64,000 nucleotides of DNA from Straminergon stramineum (lineage: Eukaryota; Streptophyta; Bryopsida; Hypnales; Calliergonaceae), in contig OY987263.1 of the NCBI GenBank assembly GCA_963920665.1, positions 38,475,218 to 38,539,217 on the forward strand. The letters run 5' to 3'. A program made the translations under genes and the position numbers. A model generated the notes under the pieces. It was given only the letters and a program-made list of their open reading frames with translations. It was not told the origin of the DNA and searched no databases. This document shows, in pieces, positions 11,986 through 23,110 of the stretch (the stretch's first letter is position 1; each line of letters begins with the position of its first letter).

Positions 11986-14900
11986 TGTGAGTGTTTTAAA
12001 CTCCATCCTCTGAGTTAAAACGTGCACACGGGTTCTAGCGACTTATTAAATCAATTACTTTAGAGTGTTTTTAATTTAAGTTCAATTTGTGCCTTTCAAG
12101 CAATGGACACTTTGTTTGAAATATCCTAATTGAACTCAAATCAAGTAAATCCTAAAACTATTAAACTATAGTTAATTAAGTCAAATCCCTAATGAAAAGA
12201 TGAATTCAAACTAAAATCAATTTAACCGAACTTGTGGAATGTAAATTGCCCTTTCTAGGATGATAAAGCAAGTTCACTTCCGACTTTCCTAGTGAAAGAA
12301 ATGAATGGATGAAATATTGACCCTTAAACTATTTCACAATCTTCATCCACTACTCAAAAATAGTAAAATTAATCCAAATAAATCCAAATTTTAGAGTTGA
12401 ATTCTTAATTATGTTAATTACCTAATTCTAAGACTAAACTAGATCTAATCAATAATCAAAGACTTCATCCAAATTAGGTCCAAACTTCATCCAACCTTTT
12501 TCCACTTAAAATTAAAGTATTTTTTAAATGAGAATAGGTTTTGGAATCTTTGAAAGATTTTCTAATGGATTTCTAATTTAAATGATTCCTTAGAGATTCT
12601 TTAAAATTATTTTTAATTATCTTCTAATCTAACTTAAATCAAACTTTTTATTATAAAACTATCATTTTTAGGGTTTTTATGTTTTTAAGATGAAAATTTA
12701 GAAATTACCTTTCCAACAGGGTAAAATACTCAAACATTCAATTCCTAATGGAAAAGTTATTAATGAATTAAATTTGTTTAAAATTTTGATGAATTAAATT
12801 TCATTCATTAATTACTCTTAATCTAAGCAAAATATTGTAATTCTTAATTAATCTAAAAATTCGAAATCCTCTTGAGATTATAAGATTCCCTTGTTTGGTT
12901 CTTTTAGATGAAAATATCAATTTTTCATCCAAATGTCAAATAAAGTTCATCTAATTGTAAATGGTGAAAATTTTAATTATTTTTTAAATTAAAATCGAAT
13001 TCGAAATTTTTTAAGGTTCATTTTCTTTTCTAATTTTGTCGAAGTTTTCAAAGTTTTATCCTATCAAGCAAATTTTTGAATCAACTTGAAATTTAAAAAC
13101 AAAACATCAAAATTTAACGTACCTTGCCCATGAAGGGGTTGATTGTACTGTACTATCCTCGAGGATCACAAGATGAATTGTCTCGTAGTAACCTGTTCCC
13201 TCCTCATCCATTTTTGCTTATCAGTTGGAAAGATTGTTGTCTCTTGTCACCTTCTTTCTTATAACTTCTCAAGCTTTCCTCTACTTCATCTCTCTCATTT
13301 GTTATGTTGATTCATTGTTCTTTCTTTTGTAATAGATGAGAATTTGTGGTGACTATGGAGGAAAGTGAGAATTTTAAGCAAATTTTAGTAAAAATCAAAA
13401 ATTATGAGCATGGCTACTACTACCTAACTTAACTAATTATGAGTTTTTTTGAGAAGACTAGTTTGTACCAAATTGAGTTCTAAGCTCTAAAGTTACTCAA
13501 TTCAAGTCCGATCACCCAAACTTGGCTCGTCGCTTGTGGTTGTTTTTTAGCTCACTTGCCATAAGGTGAGGCATGGTTGGTCATTGCCTCGCAGCTCTGT
13601 CCCTCAATTGGTTTCTTTTGTCCTCCACCTCATATCCATGTCTTCCAGTCGTCCCCTGGTTGCTCCAGTGTTTGATCTTGTTGGTCATCTTCGTCTTGGT
13701 TGGCGGTGTTTTTGGTCTTGCTGCTTTGCTTCTAATTGGTTCGTATGAGATATTCTTTTTAATCTAAATTTAAACACTTTGTTGGGTTTTTTGCCTTTAA
13801 TATGATTTTTGGGGATTTTTTGAGATTAATTGAAACCAAACAAATTCAAGGGTTCTAATTGGAATCTCTTTTCTATTTAATTTAATAACTCTAACTCAAG
13901 GAACACTAATCTAAATTTTGGGTTTTTCCTAACTACTATTACAGGTTTTTTCAAGAGCTCAAACTAAAGAATTTAGGCTTATTCTATAAAATCAAATGAT
14001 CCAAATTACTACCACATGTAAGGGCATATGTCAAGCCTACAAAGAGAAAGGTTTCTCTAATGATTTCAAGTACTTAAATACTAAGAACCACCTTGGACAA
14101 GTATCAGTTTTGAAAATTCCAAAGTCAAAGCTCTGCCATGTAGGGACAAATCTAAGTTTTTTCAAGACAAATTTTGACTTTTATAATCCAAAGCTTCGCC
14201 ATGCAGGGGCAACTTCAAGCATTCACGATGTCAATAGACGAATAATAGTATTTTGAAATTTTTAATTTTTAAAGGAGGTACACATGATATTGCTTAACCG
14301 AACATTAAAGACTAATTTCTCAAACTTTCAATAATGATCACAAATTAACTACTAAAGGAGATACATATGATAGTGTTTAAATCGAACTTTAACAATTAAG
14401 TCCCAACTTTTGTTATACAACAAATTTTGAGCTAAAATTAGTCTAATACACTTTTGGCACAGTCAAGCTTTTCCGCCTTAAGCATATTAGTACCTAATGA
14501 TGTTTGAATACCACAATATGTTAGTTTCATACAAATTTTAAAGCAAATTAGAGTTTGGAGGTCTATTCTTTCCAAAATTCACACAAAAACAAAGGAAATG
14601 GAGGCTTAGCTTCTAAAACTCAAGAAAATTCAAATAGAAATTACTTTGAAAGGACCCTCTCATCCTTCAAAGTGCGCAAAATAAAATGAAATAAGGCCAA
14701 ATCTCAACCCTAATCAGTGCTCTAACTATGCCGGTAGTATGAGAGAAACGAAAGCAAAGTTTGGTTATGAAAATGAGGGTACTGACAACCTCAAGCGGAG
14801 ACCTTTTATACTTGTCGTAGGCCCCTCTCCGGTAAGTTGTTGGTGAAAAACATTTCCTTTCGATCTCTAAATATTTGCTAAACTACTGTAAAGTATTTCC

Positions 14901-15554
14901 TAAATAATCTTTGTTTAATGGAAGAATTCTTTAGAACTCTCTCCATGTAGCTAATAAATCTTGGTGAAATCAAATCCAAAATCTTTTCCAAAGATATTTT
15001 GAAAATAATCCTAACTAACCTAGATATTTTGCTAATTAATCCAAAGTTATTTCTAAATTGTCTTTCTTTAGATCCAAGATGGTTTGTTACGCAACAAAAA
15101 AAATCTTGGCCAAATCCAATCTTTGATTTTTCAAAAGATATTTGAAAAATTAACTTTGAATTACCACAAATTACAACTGAAAAGTCAAATTAAGAATTAA
15201 CTCTCTCTATCTTTTAGGGAACAACTCAAAAGCAAAAACAAACTGCACCATTGTGTTTAGAAGACCCTTACTAGTTTATAAGACCCAATATCTATATGTC
15301 TCAGGCTATTTGTAAGCGTAAAATCAACTTACGACAATTCCAAAGAAAAGTCAAAACTCTAGCTTTTGGAATTTGTCTCCTTTCAGGAAATTGTTTGGCC
15401 AGGATTTCTTAGAATGTTTCTAAGAATTAAGAAAGACCCTTTATTTGCTCCAATCGAACACCATGATCTCCTGGTATGTTAGTCAATTCATTGTCAAGTT
15501 GTAAATTCTTTAAAAGTTTAATGTCATTGCCAATTCTAGTACTTGGGAATGTCT

Positions 15555-17910
15555 GTAGACTTGCAAATTTTTGATTTTTGGACAATTTGTTGAGAATAGT
15601 GTAAATAGGGGCAATTTGATGAGTAATTCATGTAGTAGTGTGATAATGCAGACCAGTTGTCGGAATTAAAGCAGATTTTAAAAGTTGTAAGACTTAAGAT
15701 TCTGACAGACAATTTGATTGGGCATCTGGGGTCTGAATGGTTGTTGTCAGTTTGGGAGTATAGCCGGGATGAATTGATCTCTCTCTCTCTCTCTCTCTCA
15801 GTCACTCTCTTGCTCTGATGCACTTTTGAGCAATTTTGCTTTCTATCAATTTGTCCTAACAAGTATGTGTAATCTGCTTATATGAATATACTTATTATTT
15901 TTCAACAAGTTTCCTTGAGTGATGGTTTATGTATTTGAATTTGCTTGAGTTAGAGAAATTAAACTTAGAAGTTGGAAAACGTTATGTGATGTTCTTGATG
16001 ATGGAAGTTGTGTGTGGACAAATTGACAAGTGTCGAGATGGTGAGGGAATTAGAAATGGATTTAATTAATGCTCAGTTGAGTATTATGTGTTGGTCAATT
16101 TGTCCAGTGTGTGATCAATCAGTGCCTTGCAGTTGAATCATTTAGAGAAATTGAAGGTTGTAAATTGAATTAATTAAGTTAAAATTGTTGTTAAAAGGAT
16201 ATGAATGCAATGGAATTATCAATTTGTCCGAAGTTGTGAATTTTTGAGAACTGAGTCAATGAATTGAGATTGTAATTTAAGAGTTGTCTGAGATAAATAT
16301 TGTGATGTATGTGAATGAAACATGTTGGTTGTTAAATTGTCCCATTGCTCATGTATGTGGATAGAGGATTTTAAATAAGATGAGTTGGTGTATGTGTGTG
16401 CTTATGTTTGGACAAATTTGACTAACTGTAATTGCCTAAAATTGGAGAGAATAAATACCAATTACAAATTGTATACTAGTAGAGAGAAAATTGTGAGTTG
16501 AAGGACAAGTTGCCTATTACCTATTGCTGGATCGAGAAGAGACCAAGCAGATTGAGAATCAAGACAAATTGATTATGGAGTACTTAAGCTAAAGTTGGTA
16601 GCTGTAAAGTGAAACTGAGCAAAGATTTGGTTGCTGATTTTAGGCAAGTTGTCTATAAAATTGAGTAAGTTGTAATCACTATAAGGAAATGAGAATTTGA
16701 CAAATTAATAGATTCCAAAATATTGTATGAATGAGATCAGATGTTCAAATTGAAATTATCGACTTGACAGATGGTCTAATTAATATTGTGACGGATCTAA
16801 TTTTCAAAGTGATATTAAAGAGTGTATTAATTGAATATTACCAATTGTTGTAGAATGGGTTATGGCTTGGGAGGTTATAACCACAATTGACAATTTGTTT
16901 GAAATTTGGGTTAAAAAATACATCTTGCATATCACTGGACTATTTTCCTACCTATAGTTGATTAAAATTATAAAGGAAATTAGTGAATTTATGATAAAAA
17001 TCAATTCTATTGAATTAGAATTTCCATGATAAATAAAAATAGAAATGAAAAAATGGACGTGACAAGATAAAAATAAAATAAAATGAAATGAAATACAACA
17101 GGATGAATTATTATAGTAATACCAATGGCCTTCATATCCATTTGCATTAAATTATATTATTAGAGAGTGGACTTAGCTAGAGGGATTCGTAATTAAAAGC
17201 TAATAAATTTTTATGGAAAAATTATTAGAATAAATTAATTTGATCTATAATTCATGTAATGTTGCTAGTGGATGTGAAAATTATTATAATAATTTTATAC
17301 CCTGTGTATTTTATGTGGTTATGGAAATTAACAAGTTGTTGTAGATAAAAGAGAAATAATACTCAAGGAGAAATTGGAGATGCATTACACACTCATTCCC
17401 ATTGCATTTAGCTAGAGACAAATTGTCCTTGTAATTGAGACCAGTTTGATATTTATTTAACTAGGAATTAGGCTAGTTAAATAGTGACTATTGACAAATT
17501 GTTCCTAACATAAAAATCATTATAATTAAGGACGGTGTACTTTTATAATATTATTATTATCTTATGCATTGGATAAGTGTCTAGATCATGTATGACAAAT
17601 TGACCATAACACCTGCCAAATTGTCCATATAAATATCCCTAGAATACTAGATAGGACTGAGACCGCAATTTATGCGTCCATAGCATTATCTAATGGACTA
17701 GCTACCAATTTACACCTGGGATATAAGAGTGTTACAAAAACCTTGATTTAGAAAAATCGTACTGTAAATATCATTTTAATCTTGAAAACAAGTGACTCTA
17801 GTCACAAGACGTTAGACTATTTGACCATTCCCTTAGATTTGAACCCCTATACTATAGTCCTAGGTGTTTTGTGAAGAAACAAAAATCCAGACTACAATGT
17901 CAGAATGTCA
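15555..17910. mobile_element. 2.36-kb non-coding insert with 8-bp target duplication
   Basis: Repeat C is interrupted here. GAATGTCT occurs at 15547-15554 and again at 17911-17918, while repeats A and B each have it once at the corresponding place, so they serve as empty sites. An 8-bp duplication is typical of hAT elements. The ends show weak inverted similarity (GTAGAC...ATTTTTG at the left; CAAAAAT..AGACTAC near the right). The insert is dense in a short motif, GACAAATTG or its complement CAATTTGTC, roughly 20 times including one-mismatch forms, on both strands (e.g. about 15848, 16014, 16095, 16218, 16562, 17410, 17592). No transposase frame is seen, so it would be non-autonomous. Confidence 0.55.
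15777..15799. repeat. CT microsatellite
   Basis: An uninterrupted (TC)n run of about 23 bases inside the 2.36-kb insert. Confidence 0.9.
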
Positions 17911-18714
17911 GAATGTCTTCAAACTTTGTGGGGCGCTTTACTAGTACACAAAACTTTATCCTAATTTTTCGTGGGATCTTATCACAACATGAGTAATTTC
18001 TAGAAATTTACGACCATGTTTAAAGGGGGTTGACTTCCCATGGAGTCATCGTGATTATTTCAGAAAAATCTAATATTTGTTGGGTAGCTTCTAAAAAACT
18101 TCCTAAACCAAAGTGCAACATAGGGAAGCTAAAATTAGAAATTTCCTTTTTATTTTCGCCTGAGGGGGAAATCATTCTTATATTAGAGAATCTTGAAACA
18201 ACCGGCTCCAATGTTGGCTCTTGACATGATTTTAAAGTAAAAGTACCTTTCTTCATGCCCTGGTCGCTCTTCCTTCACCTTATTTGCATTCTAGTTCAAT
18301 TTTCTATAAGTTACGTGCAAATAATAATTTACCAATCCAAATTCTTCACGAATTGGATGGTGACCTTTACTAGACTTTCTAAACCTAAAGTAGACTTAGC
18401 TAGTTTGCCATATGCATTTGCAAGACTAGTTTATCATGGACAAAACACTAAGATTAGCTAATACTCAAACCCTTAATTCTCCCGAAATCACTTAAATGAC
18501 CTCTCAAACTCTCAACTAGGCACTAGAAGTAGAGAATTGGAGTATTTTAGATACTCTATACTTCTGAGATGACCCCTCACTGTATTGGTAGGGACTTTTA
18601 CCAAATACCACTCACACACTCTTTTTATGCCTTTTTGCATATAAATACATTAAAACCTGACAAACAAATAAACAAACAAAACTTTAGTTCCAAGTGCCAA
18701 CTTGAAGGCTTACA

Positions 18715-19265
18715 CATACCTACTAAGGCTATAATTTAGAGTAGATTATGTAACTTGGGTGTGTACTATACATATTACATATCTGTATATCTTTTACTTT
18801 AGATTCGTAAGTTATATATTCCTATGTACATGTCTATACATTTGCGTACTTCAAGTACAAAATGTACTTGAATTACACAAATGCAAATATATTACATATA
18901 AAACATGAGTACTTAATGTATTTCTTTTGGTGAGATTAAGGAAATGTAGTTTGGAAGTGCTCTACAATATTGTATCTATGTACTATAAAGTATCCATAGT
19001 ACTTTGTAGATGTACCTAATATATTTGAAATTAGTACAAATAGACTTATACATAGTATTTTTTTAGGTCATAGATTATACTAAAGGCACTATTGTGGCTA
19101 TTGTAATTATGTTTTCATTCAAAACAAGTACTTCATGTGGTCCAAAATTTAGGTTGCAATATTATATGTACTCGTCTCAATCTTATTTTATACACTTAGT
19201 ATGTGCACTACTAAATTACTTTCACACAATTACACTAACAATACATTGTTTTTGCATATGCAATC
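18715..19265. other. Non-coding part of TE-X right of repeat C
   Basis: AT-rich sequence with many TACTT and AAGTA words and no recognisable coding segment. It ends in a pyrimidine-rich tract and TTGCAG just before the next coding-like block at 19266, which would fit the 3' end of an intron. Confidence 0.4.
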
Positions 19266-19682
19266 AAACTACATTCTTCTTGCAGTTCAAGGAGGCCAAT
19301 CTAGAGTGCAAAATTGTCCAACAAACTTTTGAAAACATGAAGCCCTAGTGTATTTGGCCATTGACCAAACACAATGTTTGTTATTGCATTTACTACATTG
19401 AAATGGACCTCATGAAAGTTGGGTTGAACAACATGAAAGACTTGGTGAGAGGACTACATGTATACTTGTAGTATTCTTATTCTTGCCCAATTTGTTCTGA
19501 GTGTAGAGTAGACTAAGTGTAGCCAACATGTGGTGCTCATTCCAAGTGCTACAAGCGCATTACTGTCTTATAAGTAGATTGTGTGTGTTCTAAAGGAAAA
19601 CTTGATCATTTAGCATTGTCTAGAGTGTGTCATGGGAACATGCACGGACTGTGGCAATAAAAAGCTTCAACTCTGTCCTCAT

Positions 19683-20540
19683 GAGCTCTGTAACTCTATA
19701 GATTACAAGGTGTGTTGAATTTTCAAGGTGCACATTGCCTTGCAATGATATTCTCATTTTAATGCTGAAGTCTGATTATATACTTCTTATTTAAATTTGG
19801 ATACAATTCTAAGGTATATTCATTTAGGTTTTTAGTGGCCTGAGCTCTATAATCCTATGGACTACAAGGTGTTTAGGATAGGTGCATTTTGGTGGACATT
19901 GTTACAACAATTCTTTTTTGATTTTAATGATGAAAACTAATTAATTTTAATTTCCATTTTGATACATTTACAAGGCATATTCGTTCATTTTTGTATTGTT
20001 GTGATACAATTCTTGAAAGTACCTTGGAATTTTTAGGAATACCTCTATATTCCATCCATATGATTATTTTTTCATTTTTAAGATTTAGGAAAAACTGGAC
20101 CTCTAATTAGTTTTGATTTTAATTTGGATACATTTGCAAGGCATGGTATGTTCATTCATTTTTGTGTGGTTTTGATATCTTTCTTGAAGGTACCTTTGAA
20201 ATACTTTGAATACACCTAGATCTAAACCTATGATTAATTTCCATTTTAAGATCTACACTCAAACCTCTAATTACTTTTGATTTTAATTTGGATACATTTA
20301 TAATGCCTGTTCATTCATTTTTGTGTGTTTGTGATATCTTTTTTTAAGGTACCTATGAAATATTTTAAGTACACCTAGATCCAAAACCCTTGATAGCTTT
20401 TATTTTAACACAATAGAACTAGACCTCTAATTTGTTTTTATTTTAATTTGGATACATTTATAAGATATGTTTGCTCATTTCTGTGTGGTTGTGATATCTT
20501 TCATCAAGGTATGTTGGAAATGTTTTGGATACATCACAAT
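19683..20540 (+). repeat. Tandem array, about 162-bp unit, 5 copies
   Basis: The landmark TTTGGATACA (TTTTGATACA in one unit) falls at about 19797, 19958, 20123, 20287 and 20447, giving periods of 160-165 bases. The first two units also share GAGCTCT (19683 and 19842) followed by ATTACAAGG/ACTACAAGG, which is the end of a coding-like block of the TE-X gene. The array therefore seems to have grown from that block and its following intron. Units are diverged, so the array is old. Confidence 0.75.
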
Positions 20541-20976
20541 TGGTACTCACTTAGAGACTGGGAAGGAAAAAAGAGGATTGATGAAGTTGTCAAGGAGATT
20601 AGCCTAGGAGAGTTCATGATTGCATTGAGTGCTCTAGCGCCTCAAATATGGCCTTCCAAAAATGAAAAGTTGTCATGTTTGACTCTTATCATCTTTTCAA
20701 TGGTATGGTGAAATCATTTGTCCTTTCCCCCACAGCTCCGGGCATATCTCCAATATTGATTAGTATGGTCAATTTATGTGGATCTTGTATTAAGTGACAA
20801 TTTGATTAGAATGAGTTGAAAAGGGTCTGCATTTTGATAAACATGCTTTGGGCACTTAGGGGTTAAAGCCCAAAGTGGCTGCTTTTATTTAGCACAATTT
20901 CATTGCAAATTGGCAAGACCAACAATGCAAAGACATGATGGCCAATGTTCTAGAAGGGGTGCTCATTTTGCACATC

Positions 20977-21137
20977 CACTACAAGAAAACAGTGTCCGAA
21001 TCAACCCCTCTGAATTGACTAAAAGTGTCCAAATTGACAAAAAAATGTCTGAAATGACAAAAAATTGTCAAAAATTGTCCAAATCCAACCCTCCAAATTG
21101 ACTCAAAAGTATGAATTGACATTGTTCCTTTGTAGTG
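20977..21137. mobile_element. 161-bp CACTA-type MITE inside TE-X coding sequence
   Basis: The left end is CACTACAAGAAAACAGTGTC and the right end, reverse complemented, is CACTACAAAGGAACAATGTC. This gives imperfect 20-bp terminal inverted repeats with the CACTA signature. It is flanked by ATC (20974-20976) and ATT (21138-21140), consistent with the 3-bp duplication of CACTA elements. The TE-X reading frame is interrupted between LILH(I) and IDFVENY and continues in frame when the element and one triplet are removed. The body carries several words of the form TCCAAATTGAC and AAATTGTC and has no coding capacity. Confidence 0.8.
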
Positions 21138-22814
21138 ATTGACTTTGTTGAAAACTACAACTTTCAAATTCAAAATGAGGTATAGTCTATGTACTACATG
21201 TCTCAAATTATAACTCTACTTGTTCACATGACCTTAAGGAAAGTGTAATCAACGAAGGTGAACTTGTGATTCAAAAACACACCCATTATTATTTGTCTTA
21301 GGACAAAAAGCATGACTCCTTATTTATTTAACATTGTCTTTTCCTACATTGGGAGTGGGTTTTGAATTATAGAGATAAGCCATCTAAGCATTGGGTGTTT
21401 AGCGATGAATGTGTTGGTCAATTCAAGGGGGCTACAACACTTTATTTCGTAGCCCAGTATCGAAGTCTCACATGTGGTTGCTCCATGATGTGGAATTTTT
21501 TTTGCCTCACAACATAGCAAGGGTATGTATATTCCACTTACATTCTTATTTATTCTATTATTTCTTGGATCATTGCTATGTTCACCTCATTATTTAATTT
21601 TAGAAGGCCATATTCATTATATTGAGACCTTTCGTAGTCTCAATTTTATCCTCGACTCAAGGATAAACCGTTTTATCTCTTTACTGGTATTTTTTATAAA
21701 TAGGTAACAACACCAACTTTAAGAATTTCATTATAGGATCACTATTTGAGCATTATTTATTTTTGGTTTCAATTCCTAATTTTTTAAATGAATTTTCCAG
21801 TAACTAGCATTCTATCTCAAAATCTGCGAAAAGTCTCAATATAACGAATATGGCATTTTAGGATTTTGGGCCAATGATATCAACTTATACAAGCCTTTTG
21901 CCAATATATGTAGGGGAGTAGGATGGTGTAGGTGTTGTTGTGAAGCATGCACTTTGACAAGAACAAATCCGGAATCCTAACCACCCTTTGCAATGTGCTT
22001 CCCAGTGTGCTTCCCAATGTATTGACTGTTTACAAGAACAATTCTCCACCAGGGCCCGTAGTTCATGTGCATGCTCTACTACTATCGAGGTTGCACAAAC
22101 ATTTTGGCACATTCGAGAGTCTAATGTTGATAGGAGATGCACATTTGCTTGCAATACCTTGCTAGGTTCCCATTCACTATATTCAGTGATGGGAAATTCT
22201 TCTTTAAATAATACAAGGTTGTTGGTCAAGAAGCTCTCTTGTTTATGTCTTCCTTGTATAGAGAAGGATTGGAAAAATTGTGAGCAAAAGGCTCATGTAC
22301 AACCTTAGCTTGTTGAAAAGATGTAGCCCAAAAATGTTGATGCTGTACCTGAAGATCTTAAAGAGCTTTGACAATTTCGAGTTTATAGGTGTTTATTTCA
22401 ACTTTATATCAAGTAGAATGCTCCATAAGTCATTTTTTATTAATTGCCTTATTAATTCTATGTCAATTGCCATATTCTGTAAGAATTAATTATACAAAAA
22501 AAATTGATTTTTTCTTAATCTGGTGGACAGTGTTGACATGCAACATCTAAAGGTGTTGGTAGAGAACTAGGTGACCTTGTGGACATAAGAGACAATTTTG
22601 TAGTTCTTCTGAAGGTTGACAATGATGACAATGTGGTCATGTAAAGTTTTACATTCTCCAATGCCAAAGATGCAAGTACCAATTGACAAGTCCACTTCAA
22701 TGCCCATAGGGTGGCAAGTTTGAGGCTCATGAATATGTCATCAAAGGGATTCATTACAAGAGGTTTGGCCATAGAGAGGACACATACAAATACCTAAATA
22801 AGTCAGTCACTGCT

Positions 22815-23110
22815 CACGTTAGGGTTTTCACTGTCACGTCATGTTTGGATGGACAGATGACGGACCAAACATTAGAATTCAACCTCGTATCGGTCTGGAT
22901 CCAATTTTTTTTGGATGATCTATCTATTGACTTAGATGTCCTACTGTCAACTAAGACAGTTTGTTTGTCAATAGTAAGCTGTTGAAAAACAAAATTTGGT
23001 CATCAACTTTTGGACACTATTTGGATGTATCATGATTGACGCTAATGGACATCTTGACTTGAAAAGCTAGCGTCACTTTAGAATGGAAAACCTTGGCTCA
23101 TAGAGATGTA
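22815..23110 (+). repeat. 3' terminal-region repeat of TE-X (partner at 10424-10720)
   Basis: It begins right after the C-terminal coding remnant and matches 10424-10720 in direct orientation, most clearly over 22985-23110. It may be a 3' untranslated part or terminal direct repeat of the same element. Confidence 0.5.

Larger units (their letters stand above)
11986..18714 (+). mobile_element. Repeat C: A-type TG...CA unit inserted in TE-X
   Basis: It starts TGTGAGTG and ends CTTACA, matching the ends of repeat A. It is flanked by CATAA (11981-11985) and CATAC (18715-18719), a near-perfect 5-bp direct repeat as expected for an integrase-type insertion. Internal homology with A and B is visible at 12050-13000, 14700-15545 and 17911-18690, for example GAATGTCTTCAAACTTTGTGGGG against GAATGTCTTGAAACTTGT in A. 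Without the nested insert at 15555-17910 it is about 4.37 kb, close to A's 4.2 kb. There is no coding domain, so a solo long LTR or non-autonomous element is likely. Confidence 0.55.
19266..22830 (+). pseudogene. TE-X gene, middle and C-terminal parts
   Basis: Coding-like blocks follow each other on the + strand. 19266-19460 has a KP-stop-C segment and EMDLMKVGLNNMKDL. 19620-19700 has CTDCGNKKLQLCP. 20530-20640 has KKRIDEVVKEISLGEF. 20877-20976 has HNFIANWQDQQCKDMM. 21138-21522 has DFVENYNFQIQNEV and HWVFSDECVGQFKGA. 21914-22310 has FWHIRESNVDRRCTFACN and LSCLCLPCIEKDWKNC. 22510-22830 has EYVIKGIHYKRFGH. The order matches, from memory, a large transposon-encoded protein often annotated as hypothetical in spore-bearing plants and conifers. 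D in DFVENY and D in FSDEC are candidate DDE residues (inference). Introns probably lie at 21523-21913 (GTATGT...TAG) and across 19700-20530. Several in-frame TAG stops, small indels, a MITE and a tandem array make it non-functional. Confidence 0.5.

Noticed and set aside
15536..15862. 108-codon - strand frame with an Arg/Glu run
   Set aside because: The Arg/Glu run is the CT microsatellite; the frame crosses a transposon boundary.
20850..20866. GGGCACTTAGGGGTTAA, like the right end of the Harbinger-type MITE
   Set aside because: No matching left end or length-consistent partner was found, so no element was called.
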